Shown here: positions 18,112-27,502 of the stretch, in pieces
How the letters are laid out: each line of letters begins with the position of its first letter
Numbering within the stretch: the stretch's first letter is position 1
Assembly (NCBI RefSeq): GCF_001482285.1
Contig: NZ_LOEP01000014.1
Span: 1-64,000, forward strand
Direction: 5' to 3'
DNA length: 64,000 nt
Source of the DNA: Haloferax sp. Q22
GTDB taxonomy: Archaea; Halobacteriota; Halobacteria; Halobacteriales; Haloferacaceae
Position numbers and translations under genes: made by a program
Notes under the pieces: generated by a model
What the model saw: the letters and a program-made list of their open reading frames with translations, nothing else
Database searches by the model: none
Told to the model about the DNA's origin: nothing

Positions 18112-18221
18112 ATGTCGGTTCTCCAACCGAACGCCCGCGGTATGTGTTTTCCGATATGTTGGGTCGCCGCCGGCCGAACCGCGGGACATTTCCCCGACGG
18201 TCGCCTCGTCTCGACCGACAG

Positions 18222-18794
18222 ATGCGCGAGGACGAGTTGGCGACGCGGGTGGTCGAGCACTTCCGGGCGGCCTTCGACGACGTGGAGATTCACCTCGAAG
18301 AGCCGTACGACCACTACGGGAACCGCGGCGTCGCCGACGTGTACGTCAGGGTGCGGACGCCCGAACCGGTTGACTACCTCATCGAACTCAAGGCCGACGC
18401 CGCCGTCCGCCACGCCACCGGTGCGAACGAAATACTCCGTCAGTACCGCCGCATGGAGCGCTACTTCTACAAGGACGACGAACACGCCATCCGGACGAAA
18501 CTCGGCCGCGAGGGGCCGGGCGTCCACGCGCTGTTGCTGTTCGCGCCGACGAAACGCTGCGTCGAGCACGTCCGGGAACACGCCGCCCTGTACGAGTCGG
18601 TCGACCCCGACGCGACCGTCGAGGGCGTCGAGGCCGTCCGAAAGGTGGCGTTCCTGACCAACCTCGACCGCGCGCCCGAGGGCGAACTCGGCTTCCTCTC
18701 GCTCAACGGGCCGCTCGCGTTCGACTCGGTCCCCTTCCGCGAGGCCGTTCCGTCGGGGTCGCGCCTCGCGGACGCCCTCTGGGGCGACGGCTAG
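18222..18794 (+). CDS. PD-(D/E)XK nuclease-like protein
   Basis: 190 residues from the ATG at 18222; the longer reading from 18144 overlaps the divergent lipoprotein start and is Arg/Pro-rich, so it is not used. The order of motifs D in GVADVYVRV, then E-x-K in YLIELKAD, then a conserved Gln in ILRQYRRMERY is the arrangement of the PD-(D/E)XK nuclease fold. The fold call is an inference from these residues. It could act in repair or restriction, or be a non-catalytic relative. No restriction partner is adjacent. Confidence 0.7.
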   Translation: MREDELATRVVEHFRAAFDDVEIHLEEPYDHYGNRGVADVYVRVRTPEPVDYLIELKADAAVRHATGANEILRQYRRMERYFYKDDEHAIRTKLGREGPGVHALLLFAPTKRCVEHVREHAALYESVDPDATVEGVEAVRKVAFLTNLDRAPEGELGFLSLNGPLAFDSVPFREAVPSGSRLADALWGDG

Positions 18795-18832
18795 CGGACA
18801 CGCTCATACACCCCCCGTTCGTAGGGGCTGGC

Positions 18833-19291
18833 ATGGGAACGATTCGAGAGTCGGTTCGAATCCCGTTGGGGGACCTCCGTCAGCAGGTCGCTGACAGCTT
18901 CGGCGTCGCGGCGTCGCTCGTCGAGATACACGGTATCCGGCTCGAAGACGGGGCGCTCGAAGTCGACGCGAGCTACCCCGACGGCGAGGACGTGCCGGTC
19001 GTCGAACTGTTCGTCACCGACCCGACCGGGAACACCGAGTCCTACGTCACCGAGTTGGACGGCGCGAAGAACCTCCTCATCGCCGGCGAGGACGTGCTCG
19101 TCGAACTCGTGGACTACGACCCCGAGCGCGGCGAGGTGTTCGTCTCGGTGAAACATCGACAGGACGGCGAGATGGTGACCGTCCTCGGCTGCGGCGAGAA
19201 GTGGGTGATTCCGGTCGAGCGCGACGACGCCGAGGAGTCCATCCGCTGTCGGATTCAGAGTGCCGTCGGGCCGACGGGCGACGACTCCTGA
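18833..19291 (+). CDS. Conserved haloarchaeal hypothetical protein
   Basis: 152 residues, starting MGTIRESVRIPLGDLRQQVADSFGVAASLVEIHGIRLED. The sequence is acidic and predicted to be mainly beta with no signal or membrane segment, hence cytoplasmic. I do not recognise a domain. It lies 38 bp after the PD-(D/E)XK-like gene on the same strand and could be read from the same transcript. Confidence 0.7.
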   Translation: MGTIRESVRIPLGDLRQQVADSFGVAASLVEIHGIRLEDGALEVDASYPDGEDVPVVELFVTDPTGNTESYVTELDGAKNLLIAGEDVLVELVDYDPERGEVFVSVKHRQDGEMVTVLGCGEKWVIPVERDDAEESIRCRIQSAVGPTGDDS

Positions 19292-19312
19292 CCGCGACTG
19301 CGGTTCAGAGCG

Positions 19313-19768
19313 TTACCCCTCGTATTCGACGTAAGAGACGCAGTACCCCTCGGGAGCGATTTCGCCCGCGACGATGGCGCACGCGCCCACGCCGTCCCCG
19401 TTTTTGTCCTCGATGTAGTACCGACAGGTCGAACACTGCTTGCCGTCTTTCGGCTCGTCTTGGTACGAGACGGCCTCCTGCGACGAGAGGCTGTCAGGGT
19501 TGCGCTGGGTCCCGTCGAGGGACGTGGCGGTCGCGTACGCCTCGGGAACGCCCCCAGTCGAACCCGACGACTGCGTCGTGGTTGCGGTCGCTGTCGTCGT
19601 CTCGGTCGCGCCGCCACCGCCGCCGGAACAGCCGGCTAACCCGGCCATCGCGGCGGTCCCGGTGAGCCAGATGAACCGTCTCCGGGTGCGGCCGGTGTCG
19701 CGGGTCTCCTGACTCCGCGTCGGTCGGGTGGTCGCGTCTCGGCGTGGCGTCCGCTCGTCGTCTCTCAT
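19313..19768 (-). CDS. High-potential iron-sulfur protein (HiPIP)
   Basis: 151 residues from the ATG at 19768. The N-terminus contains a Tat motif (TRRRFIWLTG) and lipobox (LAGC), then a Thr/Ser linker. The C-terminal ~60 residues carry four Cys in the HiPIP arrangement: QCSTCRYY, then GACAIVAGEIAPEGYC, which would hold one 4Fe-4S cluster working at high potential. HiPIPs carry single electrons to cytochrome oxidases or reaction centres; here the partner is unknown. Exported with its cluster inserted, as the Tat route allows. Confidence 0.85.
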   Translation of the reverse strand: MRDDERTPRRDATTRPTRSQETRDTGRTRRRFIWLTGTAAMAGLAGCSGGGGGATETTTATATTTQSSGSTGGVPEAYATATSLDGTQRNPDSLSSQEAVSYQDEPKDGKQCSTCRYYIEDKNGDGVGACAIVAGEIAPEGYCVSYVEYEG

Positions 19769-19933
19769 GCCAACCAATGACGCGCGCCGTCGGTAAAACC
19801 GAGCCAGCCGGTTCCCATGTGGCAAGAATTGCGGACGCGTTGATGGTGCCACGACACTAAGTAACACGGATACGCGAATCGGGGGGCGAGAGAGCGAAAA
19901 TCGGAAGATGGAGGGCGACGAGCCCAGTGAACC

Positions 19934-22615
19934 TCACTCGTCCGGCCGAATCCGGGCGAGTCGCATCGCGTTGCCCGTCACGCCCATCGTCATCCCGGCG
20001 TCGCCCGCGAGCACCGCGAGCGCGACCGAGACGTAGCCGAAGGGAACGCCGACCGCGAGGACGGCCTTGATGGCGAGCGACGCCCAGATGTTCTGCCGGA
20101 TGACACCGTTCGCCCGGTGGGAGAGTTCGTAGAGATACGGGAGCTTCGAGAGGTCGTCGGCCATGAGGGCGATGTCGGCCGTTTCGAGGGCGGTGTCGGT
20201 GCCGGCCGCGCCCATGGCGACGCCGACGGTGGCGGTGGCGAGCGCCGGGGCGTCGTTGATGCCGTCGCCGACCATGGCGACCGAGCCGTACTCGTCGAGC
20301 AGTCCCTCAACGGCGGCGACCTTGTCCTCCGGGAGGAGACCAGCGCGGAAGTCGTCGACGCCGACCTGCTCGGCGATGGCGCGGGCGGTCCCCTCGTTGT
20401 CGCCGGTGAGCATGACGACCGAGAGGCCGGCCTCCCGGAGCTTCGCGACCGTCTCGCGGGCATCGGGGCGGACCTCGTCGGCGACGGCCACGAGGCCTTC
20501 GAGGGCGTCTTCGGTGCCGACGACGACGACCGTCTTGCCCTCCGACTGGAGGCGTGGAATCGTGTCCTCGACGAGGTTGAGACAGCCGTGGCGGTCACAG
20601 AGCTGTCGGATGTCCTCGGAAAGCACCTCGTCGGGGCCGGTGACGTGGACGTGTTCGAGGTCGAAGCCGAGTTCCTCGAAAAAACCGGGCTTGCCGGCGA
20701 AGTGCGGGACGCCGTCGAGGTCGGCGCGGACACCCTTGCCGGTGACGCTCTCGAAGTCGTCGACCTCGCGGGCGGCGACGCCCGTGCCCTCCGCGTGGGT
20801 GACGATGGCCTCGCCGATGGGGTGTTCGCTCCGGGCTTCGAGGCCGCGGGCGCACCGCAGGACGTCCTCCTCGGAGTTCCCGTTGAGCGGGACCACGTCG
20901 GTGACGGTGAGTTCGCCCTTCGTGAGCGTGCCCGTCTTGTCCACGGCGATGGCCTCGACCGAGCCCATCGCTTCGAGGTGCGTGCCGCCCTTGATGAGCA
21001 CGCCGTTTTTCGCGGCCGACGTGATGCCCGAGACGACCGAGACGGGCGTCGAGATGACGAACGCGCAGGGGCAGGCGAGCACGAGCATCGTGATGCCGTA
21101 GACGAACCACGTCACCCAGTCGAGGCCGAACGCGATGGGCGGTATCGCCGCGACCGCGACCGCGACGACGACCATGACGGGGGTGTAGTACGACGAGAAG
21201 CGCTCGACGAACTGCTCGCGTTCGGTCTTGTTGGACTGGGCGTCCTCGACCATCGAGACGATGCGCGAGAGGGTGTCGTCGCCCGCGACGGACTCGACGC
21301 GGACTTCGAGGTAGCCCGCCTCGTTGACGGTGCCCGCGAACACCTCGTCGCCCTCGGCCTTGTCGACCGGGACGGACTCGCCGGTGATGGGGGCCTGATT
21401 GACCGCGCTGTCGCCCGTGACCACCGTCCCATCGACGGGAATCTTCTCACCGGGCTTGACGGCGACCACGTCGCCGAGTTCGAGTTCCTCGACGGGAACG
21501 ACCGCCTCGACGCCGTCGCGGAGGACCGTCGCCTCGTCGGGCGAGAGGTCCATCAGTTCGCGGAGGGAGTCGCGCGTGCGGTCCATCGAGTAGCGTTCGA
21601 GCAGTTCGGAGACGCTGAAGAGGAACGCGAGCGTCGCGGCCTCGAAGTAGAGGCTCGTCGGCCCGGAGATGAGACTCGCGGTCACGGCGCTGAGAATCGC
21701 CGCCGACATCAGAAAGTCGATATCGAGACTGCGGTTCTTCGCCGAGTAGTAGCCGTTGCGGAGGATAGCCTGCCCGCCGAGCGCGGCCCCGAAGATGTAG
21801 AGCAGTTCGGCGACCGTGAACGAGACGCCGAGGACACTGGCGACGACGAGTTCCAGTCCGAACAGGTACTCGGCGGCGATGCCCGCCGCGAGGAAGCCGC
21901 CGCTTATCCACGTTTTCACCGCGCGCGTACTGCGCCAGACGCTCTCGCGGTCCGTACCGGTGTCAGCGTCGGCGTCGGCGTCTGCCTCGTCGCCGTCGGT
22001 CCCGGTGACCTCGTACCCCGCGGCTTCGATGGCCGAGACGACCGAATCGAGGTCCGCGTCGGCCGCGAGCGTGACGACCGCGGTCCCGGTCGTCGGGCGC
22101 GTCTCGTAGGAGAGCACGCCCGGCGCACCGCGAAGGGCGTTTTCGACCTTTCCGGCGCAGGAGGCACAGTCCATGTCCGGCACGGTGAACGAGACCTCGC
22201 GCGTCGAGGGGCCGTCTTCGACGGCGTAGCCCGCGCCCTCGATGTTGCCCCGGATGTCGTCCGGCGTGGTCCGATCGGGATCGTATCCGACGACGAGTCG
22301 GCCGGTCGTCGCCCGCGGGTCGACGTCGCCGACGCCGTCGAGTTTCCGGACGCTCGATTCGACCTTGTTCGCACAGGAGGCGCAGTCCATGTCCGGCACG
22401 GAGAACTCCGCGCGGGTCGAATTGGCGGCGGGCGACGAGTCTCCCCCCGACTCTCCGACGGACGAGTCGGTCCGGGTCTCGCCGGCCGCTCCCGACTCCG
22501 ACGCACCCTCGACCTCGCAGGCGTCGTCGCACCCGCAGCTGTCGCCGTCGGGCGGATTAGTGGACGCGTCCGCCCCGTCACCGGGGTCGGGGTCGCGTTC
22601 GTCGTGTTCGCTCAT
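19934..22615 (-). CDS. P1B-2-type heavy-metal ATPase (Zn/Cd/Pb exporter)
   Basis: 893 residues. The N-terminus is Cys-rich (SCGCDDACE). Two heavy-metal-associated domains follow, with MDCASC motifs near residues 76-81 and 148-153. The ATPase core has CPC (~514-516), DKTGT with the phosphorylated Asp (~558), SEHPIGEAI and GDGINDAPALA. The last helices read RQNIWASLAIKAV and LAVLAGDAGM; the Lys and Asp here match ZntA-type Zn/Cd/Pb pumps rather than Cu pumps. It would export divalent heavy metals. A TATA-like box sits at leaderless distance. Confidence 0.9.
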   Translation of the reverse strand: MSEHDERDPDPGDGADASTNPPDGDSCGCDDACEVEGASESGAAGETRTDSSVGESGGDSSPAANSTRAEFSVPDMDCASCANKVESSVRKLDGVGDVDPRATTGRLVVGYDPDRTTPDDIRGNIEGAGYAVEDGPSTREVSFTVPDMDCASCAGKVENALRGAPGVLSYETRPTTGTAVVTLAADADLDSVVSAIEAAGYEVTGTDGDEADADADADTGTDRESVWRSTRAVKTWISGGFLAAGIAAEYLFGLELVVASVLGVSFTVAELLYIFGAALGGQAILRNGYYSAKNRSLDIDFLMSAAILSAVTASLISGPTSLYFEAATLAFLFSVSELLERYSMDRTRDSLRELMDLSPDEATVLRDGVEAVVPVEELELGDVVAVKPGEKIPVDGTVVTGDSAVNQAPITGESVPVDKAEGDEVFAGTVNEAGYLEVRVESVAGDDTLSRIVSMVEDAQSNKTEREQFVERFSSYYTPVMVVVAVAVAAIPPIAFGLDWVTWFVYGITMLVLACPCAFVISTPVSVVSGITSAAKNGVLIKGGTHLEAMGSVEAIAVDKTGTLTKGELTVTDVVPLNGNSEEDVLRCARGLEARSEHPIGEAIVTHAEGTGVAAREVDDFESVTGKGVRADLDGVPHFAGKPGFFEELGFDLEHVHVTGPDEVLSEDIRQLCDRHGCLNLVEDTIPRLQSEGKTVVVVGTEDALEGLVAVADEVRPDARETVAKLREAGLSVVMLTGDNEGTARAIAEQVGVDDFRAGLLPEDKVAAVEGLLDEYGSVAMVGDGINDAPALATATVGVAMGAAGTDTALETADIALMADDLSKLPYLYELSHRANGVIRQNIWASLAIKAVLAVGVPFGYVSVALAVLAGDAGMTMGVTGNAMRLARIRPDE

Positions 22616-22636
22616 ACTCGGCAGTAGTCAGGGACC

Positions 22637-22648
22637 GTTTAATAATTC
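22637..22648 (-). promoter_or_regulatory. TATA-like box of the P1B ATPase gene
   Basis: On the minus strand GAATTATTAAAC is centred ~27 bp before the ATG at 22615, consistent with a leaderless promoter. Confidence 0.4.
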
Positions 22649-22710
22649 ACCTGTTAGAAACGGGGGGTTGTATGTTTTAACTTCATAAATTAAGCGTTCT
22701 CAGTTAACAA

Positions 22711-24120
22711 TCAGAGGAACGGCGGACTCGCGGTCGGCAGCGAGATGAGCCACAGGCTGAGAACCGTGTAGAGAATCATCACGGCGACGAAAGGGAACTG
22801 GCTCCGGACGGCCTGCAGTCGGCTGGGAAAGGTCCGGTAGGCCTGCGAGTGCGCCACCCACACCGCGAGCAGGTGACCGACGAGAACGAACACGACGTTC
22901 AGGCCGCCGAACCACGCGGGAAGCGTGAGGACGACCGGGTTCGCCGGTGACGACAGCGGCGACGACAGCGCGTGCACCAGCATCGGCGACAGCGAGACGA
23001 AGAAGCCGAAGTAGTGCGCGAGGTGGTAGCCGGCGGCGATAGCGAGCAGCGAGGGCGCGAACTTGACCGCGAGGTCGAGCGGCGTCTCGAAGGTGTCGAT
23101 GCGGTGGGCGGTCACCCGCGCCGCGAGGACGTAGAGGCCAAGGAAGACCGCGAAGCCGCCGAGGTAGAGCAGTCCGTAGACGAGAAGCGGCGGGAGTCCG
23201 ACGCCCGCGAGCCACCGGATGGCCGCCGCGCCCTGTTCGGTCGTGACGAAGCCGCTGAAGGTGAGTTCCCAGACGAGGACGACCGCGACGGCCACGTCGC
23301 CGAGGTCGGTCAGGTCGTCGTCGGTGACGAGTCGCATCCCCGGCAGGCGGACCGAGAGACCGTCTTCGTCGAGGCGAACCGGCGCGACCCGGCCGTAGAA
23401 GTGCAGGAAGACGGAGACCGGGTCGACCTTGTCGAACCACGCGTCCGCGCCGACGACGACCGCGCCGGCGACCGTGACGACCGAGTAGGCGACGAGCGCG
23501 GTCGCGAGGACCGACGGCCGGGTCGTGACGGCGGTCGCGGTCTCGACCCAGACGAGCGCGAGAATCCCCGCCACTGCGGGCCAGCGACCGAGTCGCTCGG
23601 GGTACGAGACGAAGCCGTTCGGAACCGCGGCGGCGACGGTCCGCCACGGGTTCAGCGCGCACCACGTGTCGGCCACGAGGTACGAGAACATCGTGTACCC
23701 GGCACGGAGACCTGCGAAGACGACGATAACGGCGAAGCTGACGGTCGGGACCTGCGGGCCGGTATAGCCGAGATAGACCACGAGTGCGAGGAGCGCGAGG
23801 CCGAGGACGCCACCCGTGACCCGCAGGGCGCGCAGGACGCTGTCTGAGATACCCGCTTCGGACCCGGTCTGCCACAGGTGGACGCGCTCGATGAACCGGC
23901 GGTCGGTGACGAAACTGGCGAGGAGTGCGGAGGCCCCGACGGTCGCGCCGCCGGTGGCGAGATAGAGCCACTGCGGGACCGCGAGGTTGTCCTCCGACGC
24001 GCCCGCGAGGCCGACCGCGGCGTTGCTCGCGGCCGCCGGGTCGGCGAGAAGCGACAGGAGGCTCGCCAGTAGGAGACCGAGACCGAATCGTCTGAGGGAG
24101 AGGGGTCGGAGTCGGGTCAT
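22711..24120 (-). CDS. Polytopic membrane protein of unknown function
   Basis: 469 residues from the ATG at 24120, which overlaps the stop of the zinc-finger gene (ATGA). A signal-like N-terminus precedes about ten to twelve hydrophobic helices. Conserved-looking polar sites include WCALNPWRTV near residue 160, HFYGRVAPVR and GYHLAHYFGFF, whose His residues in membranes could bind metal or heme. I do not recognise the family. Co-transcription with the C2H2/TM protein and proximity to an iron-transport-like lipoprotein and a metal ATPase hint at metal handling, but this is inference. Confidence 0.75.
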   Translation of the reverse strand: MTRLRPLSLRRFGLGLLLASLLSLLADPAAASNAAVGLAGASEDNLAVPQWLYLATGGATVGASALLASFVTDRRFIERVHLWQTGSEAGISDSVLRALRVTGGVLGLALLALVVYLGYTGPQVPTVSFAVIVVFAGLRAGYTMFSYLVADTWCALNPWRTVAAAVPNGFVSYPERLGRWPAVAGILALVWVETATAVTTRPSVLATALVAYSVVTVAGAVVVGADAWFDKVDPVSVFLHFYGRVAPVRLDEDGLSVRLPGMRLVTDDDLTDLGDVAVAVVLVWELTFSGFVTTEQGAAAIRWLAGVGLPPLLVYGLLYLGGFAVFLGLYVLAARVTAHRIDTFETPLDLAVKFAPSLLAIAAGYHLAHYFGFFVSLSPMLVHALSSPLSSPANPVVLTLPAWFGGLNVVFVLVGHLLAVWVAHSQAYRTFPSRLQAVRSQFPFVAVMILYTVLSLWLISLPTASPPFL

Positions 24121-24374
24121 GATGCGAAGACGATAAACAGCATGAGGAAGCCGAAGTACAGCAGGACGAGGACGCCGAGCGCGCGGATGCGGAACGACTT
24201 GAGTTCGTCTTCCTCCTCGTAGTACGCCTCGCGGTACGCCTCGACCTCCCCGGCGTCGAGGTCGTCGGGGTGTCTCGCGCCCCGGTGGAGGACCAGCAGT
24301 CGCTCGGTCGGATACGCCTCGCCGCACGCTGTGCAGGTGTGGCGGTCGCGCGTCGCGTCGGTGTCCGTGGTCAT
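24117..24374 (-). CDS. Small zinc-finger membrane protein
   Basis: 85 residues from the ATG at 24374. The N-terminal part has a C2H2-like finger, CTACGEAYPTERLLVLHRGARH, with the right Cys-x2-Cys and His-x4-His spacing. An acidic linker (YYEEEDELKSF) and one C-terminal helix (LGVLVLLYFGFLMLFIVF) follow. It overlaps the membrane-protein gene downstream by 4 bp. A finger tied to the membrane more likely binds a protein partner than DNA. Confidence 0.8.
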   Translation of the reverse strand: MTTDTDATRDRHTCTACGEAYPTERLLVLHRGARHPDDLDAGEVEAYREAYYEEEDELKSFRIRALGVLVLLYFGFLMLFIVFAS

Positions 24375-24517
24375 CCGATAGTCACTCGAAGTTCGGGGAG
24401 GGTGGCTTCTGAACGTTTCTATCGCGGGTGTTCGCGCCGTTGACATCGAACGGGCCGGGGCCGGCGGCGGGCCGCGAGTGCGAGCAGCGAGACGCGCGAC
24501 AGCGGCGGGGCGACGCC

Positions 24518-25582
24518 TCAGACGTCGAACCGCATCGATTCGAACTCCATGAACGCCGTCTCGTAGCCGTCGTGGCGCGCAACCTGTGGTGGCACGTCCA
24601 CCGAGAGCGTCAGCGAGTCGCCGGATTCGACGCCGTCGACCCCCACGCCGTAGTGATAACTGAGGTCGGGGTCGAGCGTCCGGTCGAGTCGCGCCCCATC
24701 GAGCACCGCGGTTCCGCCGCGTTCGAGCGTGGCTCTGACGCCCATCATCGGCAGGACGAACTCGTTGTACGGGGTCCGCGCCGAGACGTAGAGGTACGAG
24801 CCGTCGACGCCGAACCGAGAACCGTCGTCGACGACGAGGGCGTCGAACAGGGCGTCGGCGCTCGTCCGTCGGCCGAGGTGGCGACCGGGGAGGTCGTCGA
24901 CGGCGGGCGCTTTCCCGGTCGGGACACCCATCATCTCCATCGCGGAGACCGCGCCGCGCGACCCGGCATCGTCGCCGAGCCGACGCAGTTCCACGTCGTA
25001 GAGGTCGTCCGTCTCGAAGGCGAACTCGAACGTCGCCGTCTCGGCCGCGTCGAACCGCCCGGCGAACGAGCCGGTTCGGGAAAGCGAGGTGCCGCCGATG
25101 TGCACGCGGGCCTCGTAGTCGCCCTCGCCGTCGAGAACGTAGTTCGAGCCGTAGTGCATCCCCATCTGCTGGGAGAGCATCGGGTAGGCGACCTCCTCGC
25201 TCACGAGGTCGCCGTCGCGGAGAATTTCGATGGAGACGCCGGCGTCCAGCGGGAGGACGGTCCCCGTCTCAGCGTCCCACAGCGACGCCATGAGGTGAAT
25301 CGAGTCGTCGGCCTCGACGACGGTCTTCCCGAGTTCCGAACCGGCGGCGGTCCAGAAGCGGTGGGGGTACGAGTAGGTGAGCGCGACGCCGTACGGACCG
25401 GCGGTCGTCTTGCCGTACATTTTCATCCCCTCCGTGATGGCGGGGAGGTAGACCGCGGCCGGGCGGTCCTCGACGAGCGGCGGGTCGCGCCACGCCGACT
25501 GTCGTTCGAATCCGCCGAGACACCCTGCAGTGGCGGCGATCGCGCCGATGCCGAGCGTCTTGATGGCGTCGCGTCGTTTCAT
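24518..25582 (-). CDS. Iron/copper transport-associated lipoprotein (P19/Tp34-like)
   Basis: 354 residues. The start MKRRDAIKTLGIGAIAATAGC is a Tat signal with lipobox. The first half contains PAITEGMKMYGKTTAGPYGVALTYSYPH and YPMLSQQMGMHYGSNYVLDGEGDYEARVHIGG. Both are characteristic of the Fe2+ transport-associated P19/Tp34/FetP family, where Met and His bind Cu or Fe at the cell surface. The second half (~residues 200-354) repeats a beta-sandwich pattern and may be a second domain. Partners of the FTR1/FetM type are not in the window. Confidence 0.75.
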   Translation of the reverse strand: MKRRDAIKTLGIGAIAATAGCLGGFERQSAWRDPPLVEDRPAAVYLPAITEGMKMYGKTTAGPYGVALTYSYPHRFWTAAGSELGKTVVEADDSIHLMASLWDAETGTVLPLDAGVSIEILRDGDLVSEEVAYPMLSQQMGMHYGSNYVLDGEGDYEARVHIGGTSLSRTGSFAGRFDAAETATFEFAFETDDLYDVELRRLGDDAGSRGAVSAMEMMGVPTGKAPAVDDLPGRHLGRRTSADALFDALVVDDGSRFGVDGSYLYVSARTPYNEFVLPMMGVRATLERGGTAVLDGARLDRTLDPDLSYHYGVGVDGVESGDSLTLSVDVPPQVARHDGYETAFMEFESMRFDV

Positions 25583-25780
25583 GGTGTCTCGATAGCGTCT
25601 CGTCGGGTCATGGTGAGCGACCGCCGCGCGTCTCCACGAAGCGGTCGAGTTACCGCAGCTAGCGGCCCGGTGCCAATGTCGGTTGCGCTTCCGCGTCGGG
25701 TTTCGAGGGGTGCTGGTTTCGTTATCAACTGCCGGTTTCCCGCATCACGTTTATGTCTCCGGTCGCGCTCCGTTCGGACG

Positions 25781-27427
25781 ATGAACGACTCGCCGCTCGA
25801 CGGTCTCGACGCCCGCACGATGGCGCTGGCGTATCTCGGCTTCGGGACCGCGGGCATCCTCGGCGGCGAGTTACTCCTGTTGGCCGTGCTGGGTGCGCCC
25901 ACGGCCCCCGTGGCCGAGCTTATCAAGGGGTTGTCTTTCGTCGCCGTCTCTACCGCGTTCGTCTGGGCGCTCGCCTCCCGGAAAGACCGGCGAATCGAGC
26001 GCCAACAGGCGTCGATTCGGTCGTCTTTGGACCAGCTTCGAACCGTAGTCGCCGCGTCCCCGGTTCCGATTATCGCGGTCACGCCCGAGGGGCGCGTAAC
26101 GAGGTGGAACGACGCCGCCACGGAGGCGTTCGGCTGGGAGCGCGACGAGGTGCTCGGCGAGCCGCTCCCCTACAGCGCGGGCGAGAACAGCGAGAACAGC
26201 GAGGAGGTTATCCGGCGGACTATCGCTGAAGACGGCCTCTCGGACATTTCGGTCGAACGACGGCGCTCGAACGGTGACCTCCGAGGGTTTCGGCTCTCGA
26301 CGGCAGTCGTCCGCGACGCCGACGGCGAGCCCGTCGAAATCGTCGGCGTCTTCGTCGACGTGACCGACCAACAGCGACGGGAGCGTCGCCTCCGCGAGTT
26401 CGAGCAGGCCGTCGAACAGGCGGGGCACGCGATTTACCTCACGACGCCGGACGGAGAGATTACGTACGTCAACCCGGCGTTCGAGGAGACCACCGGCTAC
26501 GACGCCGCGGAGGCGGTCGGCGAACCCGCGTCGATTCTCAGTTCTGGCGAGATGCCGGACGCGTACTACGACCGGCTGTGGCGGACCATCCAGTCCGGTG
26601 AGACGTGGCAGGAGCGGATTATCGACCGTCGGAAGGGCGGTGAGCTCTACACCGCGATACAGACTATCGCACCCATCGCGAGCGACGGCGACATCCACGG
26701 CTACGTCGCCATCCAGTCGGACATCACTGAGTCGGAGCTGACCAGACAGCGGCTCGGCGTCCTCAACCGGATGTTCAGGCACAACCTCCGAAACCGGATG
26801 AACGTCATCGAGGGCTACGCGGAGCTGATTCGCCGGAACGCGGCCGGCGTCACCGACGAGGAACTCACCGACGCCGCGGAGACCATCGTCGAAGCGGCGA
26901 GCGAACTCGTGGCGCTCTCGGAGAAAGCCCAGACCGTCTCGGACGCCCTCGAATCCGAGGCGACGCCGCGACGTGTCTCGGCGCTCGTCGAGTCCGCCGT
27001 GTCGCGAGCCGAGTCGACGTATCCCGAGGCGACGATACGAACCGACATCGAGACGGGGCTGTTCGCGCGAGTCGACAGCCGCGTCGGCGCGGCGCTCGAC
27101 GAGTTGGTCGCGAACGCGCTCAAACACGGCGGCGAGACGGTCCACATCGACGTGTGCCGAATAAAAGACGACGACTCGAAGCTCGTCGTCCGCGTCGCCG
27201 ACGACGGGCCCGGAATCCCCGACGAGGAATGGCGAGTCATCAAGCGCGGCGAGGAGACGCCGCTCAAACACGGAACCGGGATGGGCCTGTGGCTGGTCCA
27301 CTGGGTCGTCAAGAAGGCGGGCGGAAGCATGGAGTTGGAACCCTCACCCCTTGGAGGTACGGCTGTGACGCTGAAACTGCCGGTCGGAGCGGAGCGACCG
27401 CGAACGTGGTTCCCGAGCGAGGAGTGA
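25781..27427 (+). CDS. PAS-domain sensor histidine kinase
   Basis: 548 residues from the ATG at 25781; the open frame extends 450 codons upstream but that part is the shadow of the opposite-strand lipoprotein gene. Two N-terminal helices (residues ~10-65) are followed by two PAS domains (~75-195 and ~205-325). The H-box FRHNLRNRMNVIEGYAELI has the phospho-His at ~334. The kinase ends with DELVANALKHGG (N-box), VADDGPGIPDEE and GTGMGLWLVHWVV. It is a membrane-associated sensor kinase with unknown stimulus; no response regulator is adjacent. Confidence 0.9.
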   Translation: MNDSPLDGLDARTMALAYLGFGTAGILGGELLLLAVLGAPTAPVAELIKGLSFVAVSTAFVWALASRKDRRIERQQASIRSSLDQLRTVVAASPVPIIAVTPEGRVTRWNDAATEAFGWERDEVLGEPLPYSAGENSENSEEVIRRTIAEDGLSDISVERRRSNGDLRGFRLSTAVVRDADGEPVEIVGVFVDVTDQQRRERRLREFEQAVEQAGHAIYLTTPDGEITYVNPAFEETTGYDAAEAVGEPASILSSGEMPDAYYDRLWRTIQSGETWQERIIDRRKGGELYTAIQTIAPIASDGDIHGYVAIQSDITESELTRQRLGVLNRMFRHNLRNRMNVIEGYAELIRRNAAGVTDEELTDAAETIVEAASELVALSEKAQTVSDALESEATPRRVSALVESAVSRAESTYPEATIRTDIETGLFARVDSRVGAALDELVANALKHGGETVHIDVCRIKDDDSKLVVRVADDGPGIPDEEWRVIKRGEETPLKHGTGMGLWLVHWVVKKAGGSMELEPSPLGGTAVTLKLPVGAERPRTWFPSEE

Positions 27428-27502
27428 CCAACTCCACAGTTGTACAGTATATACAATCCCCATCTGGCCAAGAGGTGACGCCCGTCGAGCCGAGCGTCCG
27501 AT

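Noticed and set aside
20117-22627. An 836-codon plus-strand frame opposite the P1B ATPase
   Set aside because: It is a high-GC antisense shadow with no domain; the minus-strand protein has all ATPase motifs.
24428-25780. A 450-residue N-terminal extension of the histidine kinase
   Set aside because: It is antisense to the P19-like lipoprotein gene and lacks any domain; the ATG at 25781 gives a normal membrane-PAS-kinase layout.
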